64,000 nucleotides of DNA from Kordia antarctica (GCF_009901525.1 NZ_CP019288.1:2819501-2883500); one strand, 5' to 3'; counted from the first letter of the stretch, positions 1-8,794 are shown. Program-made: numbers and translations. The notes: generated by a model from the letters alone, not told the origin.

Positions 1-1348
1 TCGCATAAATTGAAGAACCATAACGTGATACATTTTCTTGAAAACGTGTGTTTGTAAATTCCATCAAACTATTGAGCGTTGTCATATTAAGATTTATAAC
101 TCCAGCGCCACCATTTACAGCTGCATTTTTTTCAATAATACATTTATCAATATACAATTCCGTCACTTCTCTATCTACAAAAATTCCGCCGCCAACTGCA
201 TTTTCTCCAGTACTTGCATCTGCTTGTCCTGAAGTTATAGTAATTCCATCCAAACGTACTTTATTTCCTAAAACTTCTACAACATGATATACATTTTCAG
301 TTCTATTAAATCCTGAAAAATCAACTCCAGTATCATCTTGATTTACATCGCCTGAAAATATTGTTGGATATAAATTAACATCACGATCCGCTAAATTTGT
401 TTCAGTTCCTTGAAAACCTCCGTAAATTTTTGCTCCGCTAGGAATTTGAAAAGAATCATTTCTTGAAACACCTGGAATATAGGTTCCTTGCGCTACCCAA
501 ATATCTCCAAAAGTAAAATTGTCCATTGCTGTTGACAAATTTGTATACGCATTTGCCCAAGTGGTTCCATCGTTTGCGCCTGTAGCATTTGCATTTACGT
601 AGGTTCTTTTCTCCGTGTATTCTGTTGCTAGTGCGTCAATTTCGCCCGAAGTTAATGATCTTTCATAAAAACGAACGTCATCAATATAGTTAAGATATTT
701 TGTAGTAGTTGGAGCAATAACCAAACTTGCGCCATTAAAAAATTGAGGAACAGTTCCGGAAGCTGCCATTGTTCCTGACATCGCTGTAAGTAGTTCACCA
801 TCAAGATAAAAATTAATTTCTAAATTGTTATTTGTTGTATTGAGTTCGCCCGTAATTAAAATATGATGCCAACCGCCATCAAAATAATGGTTTACAAGTT
901 CTTGTCTATTTATATCAACATTAAAACCATTTGTGGTGTTTTGACCTCGCGCATCAAACTTTAATAATCCTGAATTTCCATCGGTACTTTGTGTCAAACG
1001 AAAACCGCGTCCGCCAGCGCCATACATTTGTAAAACGGCTCTATTTGCGCCAGCTGCATTTGGAGATTTTATCCAAAAACTCAATCCGAAATCTGTTAAG
1101 TTTGAAGCTGGTGTTTGTCCGCCAGTGTATTGAATTCCATTAAGTTTTACAGCAGCAGTTGCAAAAGCGTCTCTGTCCGCTTCTTGGGTAACGCCGCTTC
1201 CCGATTGTGCCAAATCTCCAGTTCCTGGATTCGCTTCATTTATAACGCTTCCATTCGTAAAAAGGTAACGCATTGTTTCGTCGGTAGGGATTTGTGCTGA
1301 TATAAAAGAAAACACAAAAAGAGATGCAATAAGTAATTTTGACTTCAT
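1..1348 (-). CDS. Secreted LamG / parallel beta-helix protein, C-terminus cut off by the window edge
   Basis: I translated this reading frame from the ATG at 1348. It stays open to base 1, giving about 449 residues without a stop, so the C-terminal part lies outside. Residues 1-19 are a signal peptide ending in FISAQ. Residues about 20-225 resemble a LamG/concanavalin A-like fold, with FGLSFWIKS, WHHILITGE and IDDVRFYERSL. From about residue 250 the start YVNANATGANDGTTWANAY is typical of right-handed beta-helix surface proteins. Such flavobacterial proteins usually end in a T9SS sorting domain, which cannot be checked here. A role in adhesion or glycan binding is inference. Confidence 0.8.
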   Translation of the reverse strand, partial: MKSKLLIASLFVFSFISAQIPTDETMRYLFTNGSVINEANPGTGDLAQSGSGVTQEADRDAFATAAVKLNGIQYTGGQTPASNLTDFGLSFWIKSPNAAGANRAVLQMYGAGGRGFRLTQSTDGNSGLLKFDARGQNTTNGFNVDINRQELVNHYFDGGWHHILITGELNTTNNNLEINFYLDGELLTAMSGTMAASGTVPQFFNGASLVIAPTTTKYLNYIDDVRFYERSLTSGEIDALATEYTEKRTYVNANATGANDGTTWANAYTNLSTAMDNFTFGDIWVAQGTYIPGVSRNDSFQIPSGAKIYGGFQGTETNLADRDVNLYPTIFSGDVNQDDTGVDFSGFNRTENVYHVVEVLGNKVRLDGITITSGQADASTGENAVGGGIFVDREVTELYIDKCIIEKNAAVNGGAGVINLNMTTLNSLMEFTNTRFQENVSRYGSSIYA

Positions 1349-1642
1349 AATAATTTGTTGTTAGTTTACAAAGACAAAACTGCTCATTATCAACACACAA
1401 CAAGGCTTTTACTTAGTGAATGGTTGGAAAATCTTAGTGAACTGTAAATTTTAGACAACCTGTTATACCAAATAAACTTCAGAATGACTGATTAAATTCG
1501 TTTCTATTTCCTTTATATTTCAATATGAAATATAACCGTAACGAATGCTATGCTTATATTTTGTATTTCATCTAAAGAAAATATAATTCAAATTTCTTAT
1601 CAATCATCTTAAAATTCATTTGGTATTACTAAAAACAAAAAG

Positions 1643-2656
1643 CTATTCTTCATACTTTTTTACAGCATCTTGCAACTTTCGCCGAATGCGTTTGCGCAAT
1701 ATTCTAGGTTTTAACACTTCAATTGCGTCGCCAAAACCGAGAATTAAACGTTCCAATTCAAAATTAATATGAACACATAATTTTATAGTTACGCTTCCGT
1801 CTTTGGCAGTTTCTAAAACTTCTTGCGTAGTATGAAAAGGTTTCGTAGTTACATATGGCGCGTTACTTCTTTCTATCTTTAAGATAACTTCTTGAATGTG
1901 TTTTTCGTCCAAAACAGTTACACCAATAGTATTTTTATAAAAATCATCGCCGTTAAAATTTTCATTTCTGTATGGAATATCTAAATCGTAATCTACTTTA
2001 TGAATTCGATCTAAAGCAAAAGTGGAAATGTGCGGTTTATTTCCAGTTACGCCAACTAAAAACCAACGATTATTAAATTCTTTCAAAATAAACGGATGAA
2101 AAACAATTTGGGAAGCATTTCTCGCTTTAAATGATTTATAGGTAATTCGCAATACAATTTTCTTCAAAATGGCTTGATACAACAAATCTAAATGCTCCAA
2201 TCCTTTTAAATTTTCATTTTTGTCTAAATGAATAATGGAAGCTTGATGCGTTTTTTCCGTATACACTTTATCTTCCAATCGCTGAATAATGCCGCCTAAT
2301 TCAGAAAACAGCGAGAAATCCTTGAACTGTTTTAGCATTTCTACGGTTTCCGACAATACGTTCATGTCGTTTTCCGTCAGCGGAATATCTGTAATCGAAA
2401 AATCTTCATCTTCGTATTTATAAAACTTCCGATCGTATACAATAATTGGCGCATTGTAACCCAATTTATCACTTCGCATCATTTGAATATCTAACTGAAT
2501 TGTTCTGCGACTTACGTTAATTTCGCGTCCTTCATATTCGTGCAAAACGTCTGAACACGCTTCAATCAAATCGTTCAATGTCCATTGTCTGTAGTTATTT
2601 TGCAAACATTTGTCAATGGTTTTATAACGAATTAATGCGTTTTTATTAATTGCCAT
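1643..2656 (-). CDS. WYL-domain transcriptional regulator
   Basis: This is a 337-residue protein. It has an N-terminal winged-helix region (about residues 1-75, with NVSRRTIQLDIQMMR) and a WYL domain in the middle (about 155-235, with the variant signature NRWFLVG). The C-terminal WCX-type region ends in basic residues. WYL proteins bind nucleic acid or nucleotide-like ligands and control defence or repair genes. I chose the ATG at 2656 because the longer frame from 2716 adds a phenylalanine-rich, non-domain extension that overlaps an inverted repeat. The gene is divergent from the small S24-like gene and lies next to rtcB, so it is the likely regulator of the RNA-repair island. A motif shared upstream of both genes supports this. 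Confidence 0.85.
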   Translation of the reverse strand: MAINKNALIRYKTIDKCLQNNYRQWTLNDLIEACSDVLHEYEGREINVSRRTIQLDIQMMRSDKLGYNAPIIVYDRKFYKYEDEDFSITDIPLTENDMNVLSETVEMLKQFKDFSLFSELGGIIQRLEDKVYTEKTHQASIIHLDKNENLKGLEHLDLLYQAILKKIVLRITYKSFKARNASQIVFHPFILKEFNNRWFLVGVTGNKPHISTFALDRIHKVDYDLDIPYRNENFNGDDFYKNTIGVTVLDEKHIQEVILKIERSNAPYVTTKPFHTTQEVLETAKDGSVTIKLCVHINFELERLILGFGDAIEVLKPRILRKRIRRKLQDAVKKYEE

Positions 2657-2693
2657 TTTTTTGTATTTGGTGTGAAAATAGAAAAAATTCATC

Positions 2694-2718
2694 AAGTGCG
2701 TAAAAAGATTGCGCACTT
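2694..2718. promoter_or_regulatory. Candidate operator upstream of the WYL gene
   Basis: AAGTGCG and CGCACTT form a perfect 7-bp inverted repeat separated by 11 bases. The right part, GATTGCGCA, and an A-run recur at 3269-3289 upstream of rtcB, with 16 of 21 aligned bases identical. The site lies 38 bases upstream of the WYL start codon. Autoregulation is inferred from position and repetition. Confidence 0.5.
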
Positions 2719-2728
2719 CTTTTCTTTA

Positions 2729-2757
2729 TTTGGAAAAGTTCATTGAAAATACTTTTG
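2729..2757 (+). promoter_or_regulatory. Bacteroidota-type promoter for the S24-like gene
   Basis: TTTG at 2729-2732 is followed after 17 bases by TACTTTTG at 2750-2757, a full match to TAnnTTTG. Transcription would start near 2764, just upstream of both possible start codons of the next gene. Confidence 0.55.
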
Positions 2758-2821
2758 AAAGAAGTTTTAAAAAAATATGTGTGTCAATAATGATGCACAT
2801 AATTTTTATAAACAATATATT

Positions 2822-3118
2822 ATGAATTGGAAAATTCAAAAACTACTTGATGGAGAAACCATCATTTCAAAAGAACCTGGCAATTCTATGTTGCCACTTT
2901 TAAAATCGAAGCAACCTGTAAAGTTGCAACCTATTTCTTGGGAAGATTGTGAAGTTGGAGATATCGTTTTTTGTAAAGTTCGCAGCAATGTATTTACACA
3001 TTTAGTGAAAGGAAAAAACGAAAAACGCGGATTACAAATTGGAAACAATCGCGGTAGAATTAACGGATGGACAAAAAATGTATATGGGAAAGTAATAGAG
3101 ATATTACCGATGTCATAG
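2822..3118 (+). CDS. S24/S26 peptidase-like small protein
   Basis: This is a 98-residue protein from the ATG at 2822. An upstream in-frame ATG at 2777 would add 15 residues without domain character and cannot be excluded. The motif GNSMLPLL resembles the serine segment SxM of LexA/signal-peptidase folds, and the following VGDIVFCKV strand fits that fold. The catalytic lysine of S24/S26 enzymes is not evident; the segment reads FTHLVKG. It may therefore be a non-catalytic fold member that binds DNA or a partner. It sits between the WYL gene and rtcB and may be co-regulated with them. Function unknown. Confidence 0.7.
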   Translation: MNWKIQKLLDGETIISKEPGNSMLPLLKSKQPVKLQPISWEDCEVGDIVFCKVRSNVFTHLVKGKNEKRGLQIGNNRGRINGWTKNVYGKVIEILPMS

Positions 3119-3163
3119 ACATTCTTCACTTTATAAAAAATCACATATTCAACGGTATAAAAC

Positions 3164-3242
3164 GTCATTCTGAACTTGATTCAGAATCTCATTATCAGTA
3201 GCTTTTTGTGTGAAGCTGAATCAAGTTCAGCTTGACGAAAAA
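3164..3242. repeat. Dispersed palindromic repeat (family A)
   Basis: CTGAACTTGATTCAG near 3172 and its inverted form CTGAATCAAGTTCAG near 3216 face each other, flanked by GTCATT and TGACGA. The same 15-mer recurs at 8882-8896 and about 46624-46638. This looks like a REP/MITE-type element. Confidence 0.7.
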
Positions 3243-3268
3243 ATAACCTAAAAAAATAAATAATTTAA

Positions 3269-3305
3269 CTACGCAAAATGATTGCGCAGCACCATAACAT
3301 ATTTG
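3269..3305 (+). promoter_or_regulatory. Candidate rtcB promoter with overlapping operator
   Basis: CATATTTG at 3298-3305 fits the -7 element TAnnTTTG at 7 of 8 positions. The place expected for the -33 TTTG (about 20 bases upstream) has no TTTG; it is occupied by a copy of the operator-like motif (3269-3289, imperfect inverted repeat CTACGC/GCGCAG around AAAATGATT). This layout suggests activator-dependent initiation. Two units downstream use the same CATATTTG octamer. Confidence 0.5.
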
Positions 3306-3350
3306 TATCGGAATCATAAATAAGTCATTTGATAATGACAAAAAAAAGTA

Positions 3351-4959
<1,609 letters not shown>

Positions 4960-5361
4960 CAATGGAAAAATTTTCTTTCTATATGGCGAATATCATGAAT
5001 TTGACTTCTTGACTTATTTCGAAACACATCATTCAGAAATTATCTGTTTGCAGATTCCAAATCGTTCTATTGATGATTTATTTATAGATCATTTGATGCA
5101 AGGTAGAAAGCCGAAAAGTTTACCTAAATTGGTGAAAATAGATGGCAATAATTTACTTGTAAAAGAACATTACAATTCGTTCAAGCATTGTATTAGAAGA
5201 ACAAATAATACGAATCGCTTTTTTGAATTGATAGAAAGTTCTATTCAAAATTTAGAAAAACCACCTTATAAAGAGGTGTGATATGGTAAGACACATTGTA
5301 AACAAACATATTCCACAAAAAAATGTAATTTACTCAACTATTAGTTAATCATACCAAACTT

Positions 5362-6072
5362 GTGAACACATTACAAAACATAGCATATTCCTGTAAAAAC
5401 TACCTTTCTGACGATTGGAAAGCGAAATATGGCACGTTTTTACAAAATGAACATTTGTCTTTGCTTGCGCGAAATGTCTCAGCATTATATGAAAATGATG
5501 TGGAGAAATTTCATGGGAAGCCTAACTTTGAAGAAGAAATAATTCCAGATATTAAAGAAGCGTTTTCTATCTTTAAAGAACAATTTCGAGTATTTAAAAA
5601 GTATTATTTTGAAGAGAATCACTTAACGCGAAAAGCATTTGCAACTGCGTTGGAAAAAACATCGTTTGCAAACATTTTGATACTTTCTGGACAACGATTA
5701 ACCTCAGCAAGTATGCAAGATGAAAACGCAATTCCGCCATTGCGACACGATTTACTAAAACATAGTTTTGAATTGCACAATGCCCAAATTTCTAAAGCGG
5801 TTCGTGCTTGGGAAAAACATGCGCAACGCTCTTCGGAAAGTTTTTGGGGAACGGTAAAAGGAAATGCTGAAGACAAGGAAGTTAAAGTCAAAAAACTTAT
5901 TGAACACATTCTAAAACATAAAACATGGTGGAATGTTTTTACACATTATAAACACGATTTAGTGTATGAAATTCGAATTCCAAGCGGTCACGGAATTCGT
6001 TGGAAAAAAGAAAATTTAGAACTCATTGGATTTTTAGAACCTTTTGAAGAGTACGATTATGGAAGAAAATGA
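5362..6072 (+). CDS. Unknown protein of the RtcB locus
   Basis: This is a 236-residue soluble protein starting with GTG at 5362; no nearby in-frame ATG would keep the conserved-looking start NTLQNIAYSCKNYLS. It is helical and charged, with no signal peptide or membrane segment. Visible features are LRHDLLKHSFELHNAQISKA, KTWWNVFTHYKHDLVYE and IPSGHGIRW, where histidines, tryptophans and acidic residues cluster near the C-terminus. I do not recognise the family. It overlaps the following SDR gene by 14 bases, so the two are translated together. A role in RNA end processing or RtcB support is inference from neighbourhood only. Confidence 0.75.
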   Translation: MNTLQNIAYSCKNYLSDDWKAKYGTFLQNEHLSLLARNVSALYENDVEKFHGKPNFEEEIIPDIKEAFSIFKEQFRVFKKYYFEENHLTRKAFATALEKTSFANILILSGQRLTSASMQDENAIPPLRHDLLKHSFELHNAQISKAVRAWEKHAQRSSESFWGTVKGNAEDKEVKVKKLIEHILKHKTWWNVFTHYKHDLVYEIRIPSGHGIRWKKENLELIGFLEPFEEYDYGRK

Positions 6073-7426
6073 ATCAACATACACGTTTACAAAAGAAGAA
6101 TGGGAAACTTGCCTAAAGGTTTTGCATGCATTGAAAGAAAATCCGTTGGAGAATCCAGATAATCAACAATTTGGAACGTTGATTACGAAGATTTCTAAAA
6201 AGGCGAAAAAATCGAATCGAAAAGATTCTTTTTCGACAAAAAAACAAGAAGATTTAAAGACAATTCTGAATAGTGAAATTTCTAAAAAGGCATTGGAAAA
6301 TACAACAGTTTATCAAGATGCTACAGAAACTTCACAATCGTTTACAAAATTGAATGTTCCTAGAAATTGTTATTGCTGTAATACTTCATATTCGTTTGCG
6401 CATTCGTTCTATAACCGATTGTGTCCAAAATGCGCAGAACTCAATTACGCAAACCGTTTCAAAGAAATTGATTTAACAAATCGCAACATAATTTTAACTG
6501 GCGGACGCGTAAAAATTGGTTATGCAACTGCGTTAAAAATGTTACGAGCAAACGCACATGTAACAGTTACAACACGTTTTCCTGCAAGCGCATTAGATTT
6601 GTTTCGTCAAGAAAAAGATTATGCAACCTGGAAAGATAATTTAGTCATTTATGGATTAGATTTACGAAATTTAAAAGCCGTTGAAAATTTCATTACGTAT
6701 TATAAAAACACACATACAACACTCGATATTCTCATCAATAATGCAGCGCAAACCATAAAATATACCGATCAATATTATACGCCATTAATTGCAAAAGAGC
6801 AACAATTAGCATTTGGCTTTTCGGAACAAAAAAACTTATTTACAAACGAAACGCCTGTGGCAACTGTGAACTTATTAGAAAATCATGTTGAGAAAAGCTA
6901 TTTAGAACTCAATCGATTTGGGCAACCAATTGACAATCGAACTAAAAATAGTTGGAATGCTACGTTGGAAGAAATTTCGATGCAAGAATTAATTGAAGTT
7001 AACTTAATCAATCAGATTTCTCCATATTTTTTGATTAAAGAATTGTTGCCATTATTGAAAAAATCAACATTCAAGAATAAGCATATTATCAATGTTACTT
7101 CTTCCGAAGGACAATTTAGTTACGACAATAAAACCATGTTTCATCCGCATACAAATATGACCAAAGCAGCATTGAACATGATGACATTAACATCGGCTAA
7201 AACTTTTGAAAAAGATCATATTTACATGAATGCCGTTGATGTTGGTTGGGTTTCGACTGGCGCGCGCGAAACCTTGCGAAAAAAGCAGTTTGAAAAAGGG
7301 TACATTCCGCCACTTGATCCTGTTGATGGTGCTTCGAGAATTGTACATCCGATTTATGAAATTGAAAAAAACAATACTATATTTACAGGAAAGTTGCTTA
7401 AAAACTACGCTGTTGTAGATTGGTAA
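6059..7426 (+). CDS. Zinc-ribbon SDR-family protein with altered active site, RtcB-associated
   Basis: This is a 455-residue protein. Residues 1-95 are charged and helical. A zinc-ribbon-like motif follows at about 104-125 (CYCC ... CPKC). From about residue 142 there is a classical short-chain dehydrogenase fold with TGGRVKIG (NAD(P) binding), LDILINNAAQT and NVTSSEG. The usual YxxxK catalytic pair reads TNMTK: the lysine is kept but the tyrosine position is threonine. Ordinary redox catalysis is therefore doubtful, and the domain may bind a dinucleotide or RNA end instead. I chose the ATG at 6059 (MEENES) over 6044. It overlaps the upstream gene by 14 bases, and the first tRNA-like gene starts 25 bases after its stop. 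Confidence 0.85.
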   Translation: MEENESTYTFTKEEWETCLKVLHALKENPLENPDNQQFGTLITKISKKAKKSNRKDSFSTKKQEDLKTILNSEISKKALENTTVYQDATETSQSFTKLNVPRNCYCCNTSYSFAHSFYNRLCPKCAELNYANRFKEIDLTNRNIILTGGRVKIGYATALKMLRANAHVTVTTRFPASALDLFRQEKDYATWKDNLVIYGLDLRNLKAVENFITYYKNTHTTLDILINNAAQTIKYTDQYYTPLIAKEQQLAFGFSEQKNLFTNETPVATVNLLENHVEKSYLELNRFGQPIDNRTKNSWNATLEEISMQELIEVNLINQISPYFLIKELLPLLKKSTFKNKHIINVTSSEGQFSYDNKTMFHPHTNMTKAALNMMTLTSAKTFEKDHIYMNAVDVGWVSTGARETLRKKQFEKGYIPPLDPVDGASRIVHPIYEIEKNNTIFTGKLLKNYAVVDW

Positions 7427-7451
7427 ACAGCTATATATAAAATATTGAAAA

Positions 7452-7530
7452 GCAAAGATTGATGGTTTAACTGGAAGAACACCTGGATCATCTCTGGAAG
7501 TGTGAGTTCGAATCTCGCTCAGTCTTTGCT
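7452..7530 (+). tRNA. Degenerate tRNA-like gene 1 (best anticodon reading CAU)
   Basis: A GCAAAGATT stem at 7452-7460 pairs with 7521-7529, making a 9-bp acceptor instead of 7. The T-arm is good (GTGAG, loop TTCGAAT, CTCGC). The D-stem is only GTT/AAC. The anticodon stem CCTGG/CTGGA has a mismatch and wobbles, with loop ATCATCT: U33 is present, the anticodon reads CAU, and position 37 is a pyrimidine. No CCA is encoded. It starts 25 bases after the SDR stop, so it is probably co-transcribed. A normal translation role is unlikely. Confidence 0.6.
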
Positions 7531-7541
7531 CAAAAAAAACG

Positions 7542-7620
7542 GCAACAGTAGTAGCTCAATTGGAAGAGTGCCTGCCTGTCACGCAGGAAGTTGCGGGTTC
7601 GAATCTCGCTTACTGTTGCT
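7542..7620 (+). tRNA. tRNA-like gene 2, Asp-type anticodon GUC
   Basis: The anticodon arm is perfect (CCTGC, loop CTGTCAC, GCAGG; anticodon GUC). The T-arm is good (GCGGG, TTCGAAT, CTCGC) and the D-arm contains CTC/GAG. The acceptor GCAACAGTA/TACTGTTGC pairs over 9 bp, longer than the standard 7. The discriminator base is U, whereas tRNA-Asp normally has G73. CCA is not encoded. It lies 11 bases after tRNA-like gene 1. A tRNA finder would probably call it tRNA-Asp, but the acceptor makes a translation role doubtful. Confidence 0.7.
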
Positions 7621-7656
7621 TATTTTGATTAGAACAATTATAAATAAACCCTCATA

Positions 7657-7689
7657 TTTGGAAGGAACCTATTAAAAATTACATATTTG
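7657..7689 (+). promoter_or_regulatory. Promoter of structured RNA unit 1
   Basis: TTTG at 7657-7660 and CATATTTG at 7682-7689 are 21 bases apart, fitting the Bacteroidota consensus. The -7 octamer is identical to those before rtcB (3298-3305) and before unit 2 (8089-8096). Confidence 0.55.
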
Positions 7690-7696
7690 CCACACT

Positions 7697-7881
7697 AATG
7701 ATAAAAAGTTATGTACATATAGCTGCTATTTGTCTGCAAAGTCAAGACAAAAATCGCGAAATGGTTGAACCGTTTTTGCGAAACAGGATGCTTTATGTAT
7801 ATTTTTATGAGTGAGTTTTAATATGAAATAACACAAAAACTATAAATACAACAAGCGTCCAAGAAATTGGGCGCTTTTTTT
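7697..7881 (+). ncRNA. Candidate structured RNA 1 (three-way junction, bounded by promoter and terminator)
   Basis: The unit has its own promoter (-7 at 7682-7689) and ends in an intrinsic terminator at 7854-7881. The core folds by hand into a closing stem (7714-7723 with 7790-7799, one mismatch), a 6-bp hairpin (7730-7750) and a 12-bp hairpin with one bulge (7754-7781, loop TGA). No convincing reading frame is present. The same architecture recurs 420 bases downstream with unrelated stem sequences. The location in an RtcB locus recalls the Y-RNA-like RNAs of some rtc operons, but I see no sequence homology to them. Confidence 0.55.
7854..7881 (+). terminator. Intrinsic terminator of structured RNA 1
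   Basis: AGCGTCC (7854-7860) pairs with GGGCGCT (7869-7875, one G-U) around an 8-base loop, and seven T follow. Confidence 0.8.
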
Positions 7882-7955
7882 ATGAAATAAATTTAAAAAA
7901 TGATCAACGCATAATCAAATAGAAAAATAAAAGATTGAAACGAAAAACAATTGAG

Positions 7956-8015
7956 AGACAGACAGTTGGTGAAAAGTTCAGTATCCGTAAGAAACGGACA
8001 GGAATTCCTATGTCT
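7956..8015 (+). other. Third structured segment, possibly a collapsed tRNA-like remnant
   Basis: AGACA at 7956-7960 can pair with TGTCT at 8011-8015. Inside lie a D-loop-like CAGTTGGTGAAAAG, a hairpin TCCGT/ACGGA (7984-7998) and the palindrome AGGAATTCCT (8000-8009). I see no promoter or terminator of its own. The fold is hand-made and weak. Confidence 0.3.
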
Positions 8016-8064
8016 AAAAATAAATATAACTAGTTGATTATCAATAATTTAAATTAAAAAAAGA

Positions 8065-8096
8065 TTTGTGTATTCAAAAAATAGTTTTCATATTTG
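8065..8096 (+). promoter_or_regulatory. Promoter of structured RNA unit 2
   Basis: TTTG at 8065-8068 and CATATTTG at 8089-8096 are 20 bases apart, nearly the same arrangement as in unit 1. Confidence 0.6.
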
Positions 8097-8124
8097 CAAC
8101 GTCAAAAATAATAAAAGAGACATC

Positions 8125-8265
8125 ATGAAATATAGTATACATCACATATCTGATCTAACCAGTTGCCTTCGTTCGCCGAAGCGTTGGAACCAGTTTTTAC
8201 AAGAACTGACAGGAGCTATTGTGTATATATACAAACGGGAGAATTATAAAGATATGTTACGCTAA
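8125..8265 (+). CDS. Possible 46-residue small protein inside structured RNA 2
   Basis: An ATG at 8125 lies about 20 bases after the predicted transcription start and opens a 46-codon frame (starts MKYSIHHISDLTSCLRSPKR). It resembles no family I know, and its codons coincide with the paired stems of the RNA fold. The promoter, terminator and short leader fit an mRNA as well as a structured RNA. I favour the RNA but record the frame. Confidence 0.25.
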   Translation: MKYSIHHISDLTSCLRSPKRWNQFLQELTGAIVYIYKRENYKDMLR

Positions 8266-8291
8266 TCGTAACTATGAACACACTTTATAAA

Positions 8292-8321
8292 AGCATCTCC
8301 CGAAAACGAGATGCTTTTTTT
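8292..8321 (+). terminator. Intrinsic terminator of structured RNA 2
   Basis: AGCATCTC (8292-8299) pairs perfectly with GAGATGCT (8308-8315), followed by a T-run to 8321. Confidence 0.85.
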
Positions 8322-8366
8322 GTGGTTTATATTTTGGTGGCTCAAGAAGCTGTTAAATATCGCAAT

Positions 8367-8439
8367 GACAAGGTGGCTGAATGGTGAAGGCAACAGTCTG
8401 CAAAACTGTTTTCTATGAGTTCGAATCTCATCCTTGTCT
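8367..8439 (+). tRNA. tRNA-Cys-like gene 3 (anticodon GCA)
   Basis: This is a full 73-base cloverleaf. The acceptor GACAAGG/CCTTGTC has 7 bp, the D-arm is GGCTGAATGGTGAAGGC, the anticodon stem ACAGT/ACTGT is perfect with loop CTGCAAA, and the T-arm is ATGAG/CTCAT with loop TTCGAAT. The discriminator is U73, correct for cysteine. No CCA is encoded. It is the best preserved of the seven and could be a working tRNA-Cys. Its position inside a run of decayed tRNAs is the reason for doubt. Confidence 0.75.
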
Positions 8440-8498
8440 CAATGATTGTATAGTATCAAACTTGTTTGAATTGTATATAATCCAATTTACCACAAAAT

Positions 8499-8570
8499 AG
8501 TATCGTGACTCAATGGTAGAGTGCTCGACTGTCTCTCGAGAAGTTGCGGGTTCAAATCCCGTCGGTACTG
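8499..8570 (+). tRNA. tRNA-like gene 4, Asp-type anticodon GUC with pyrimidine at 37
   Basis: The 7-bp acceptor AGTATCG/CGGTACT has one G-U pair, the D-arm ACTC/GAGT is good, and the anticodon stem CTCGA/TCGAG is perfect. The loop is CTGTCTC, giving anticodon GUC but U at position 37, where almost all tRNAs have a purine. The T-arm GCGGG/CCCGT has loop TTCAAAT. The variable loop and T-stem start AAGTTGCGGGTTC are the same as in tRNA-like gene 2, so the two share an origin or are under the same constraint. Confidence 0.65.
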
Positions 8571-8628
8571 CAAAACTGAGAAGATAAAATAGAAAAATTA
8601 AAGCTTTTTCTATACATAAATTAAAAAT

Positions 8629-8714
8629 GCTCCGTTCGTCTAACGGCTAGGACACCTGCCTTTCGAGCAAAAGATAAAGGTTGGTCCGAGGCATGCTCGG
8701 AATCTTACGGAGTA
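8629..8714 (+). tRNA. Degenerate tRNA-Glu-like gene 5 (anticodon UUC) with hairpin inserted in the T-arm
   Basis: The first half matches bacterial tRNA-Glu closely (TCCGTTCGTCTAACGGCTAG, loop CTTTCGA, anticodon UUC). The acceptor GCTCCGT/ACGGAGT pairs over 7 bp with a terminal G-U. The anticodon stem CCTGC/GCAAA is mostly broken. The T-stem AAGAT/ATCTT (8671-8675, 8702-8706) abuts the acceptor as it should, but the T-loop is replaced by 26 bases holding a 6-bp hairpin (8685-8701). Confidence 0.6.
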
Positions 8715-8720
8715 CAAATT

Positions 8721-8794
8721 GCAGGAATGGCGGAACTGGTATACGCGGCTGTCTTAGAAACAGTCTTTTGAGAGTTCGAATCTCTCTTCCTGTA
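8721..8794 (+). tRNA. tRNA-Leu-like gene 6 (anticodon UAG) without the long variable arm
   Basis: This is a 74-base cloverleaf. The acceptor GCAGGAA/TTCCTGT has a G-U at 1-72, the D-arm GCG/CGC contains the leucine-like stretch GGCGGAACTGGTA, the anticodon stem GCTGT/ACAGT has loop CTTAGAA (anticodon UAG), and the T-arm is GAGAG/CTCTC with TTCGAAT. The variable loop is only CTTTT. Real tRNA-Leu is class II with a long variable arm, so this molecule has a leucine body with a class I variable loop. Confidence 0.65.

Larger units (their letters stand above)
8104..8321 (+). ncRNA. Candidate structured RNA 2 (three-way junction, bounded by promoter and terminator)
   Basis: The unit runs from the promoter at 8065-8096 to a strong terminator at 8292-8321. 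A closing stem of 11 bp with one mismatch and one bulge (8135-8146 with 8220-8232) encloses two hairpins. The first is 8159-8187, with the clamp CTTCG/CGAAG; the second is 8191-8208, CAGTT/AACTG. This is the same layout as unit 1. A 46-codon frame (8125-8265) overlaps it, so a small mRNA is the alternative. Confidence 0.5.

Noticed and set aside
38-1300. Several plus-strand frames of 60-80 codons at the left edge
   Set aside because: They are shadows of the minus-strand LamG/beta-helix gene, which reads as real protein.
7956-8015. An eighth full tRNA
   Set aside because: The arms are too short and no anticodon loop with U33 is formed; kept only as a possible remnant.
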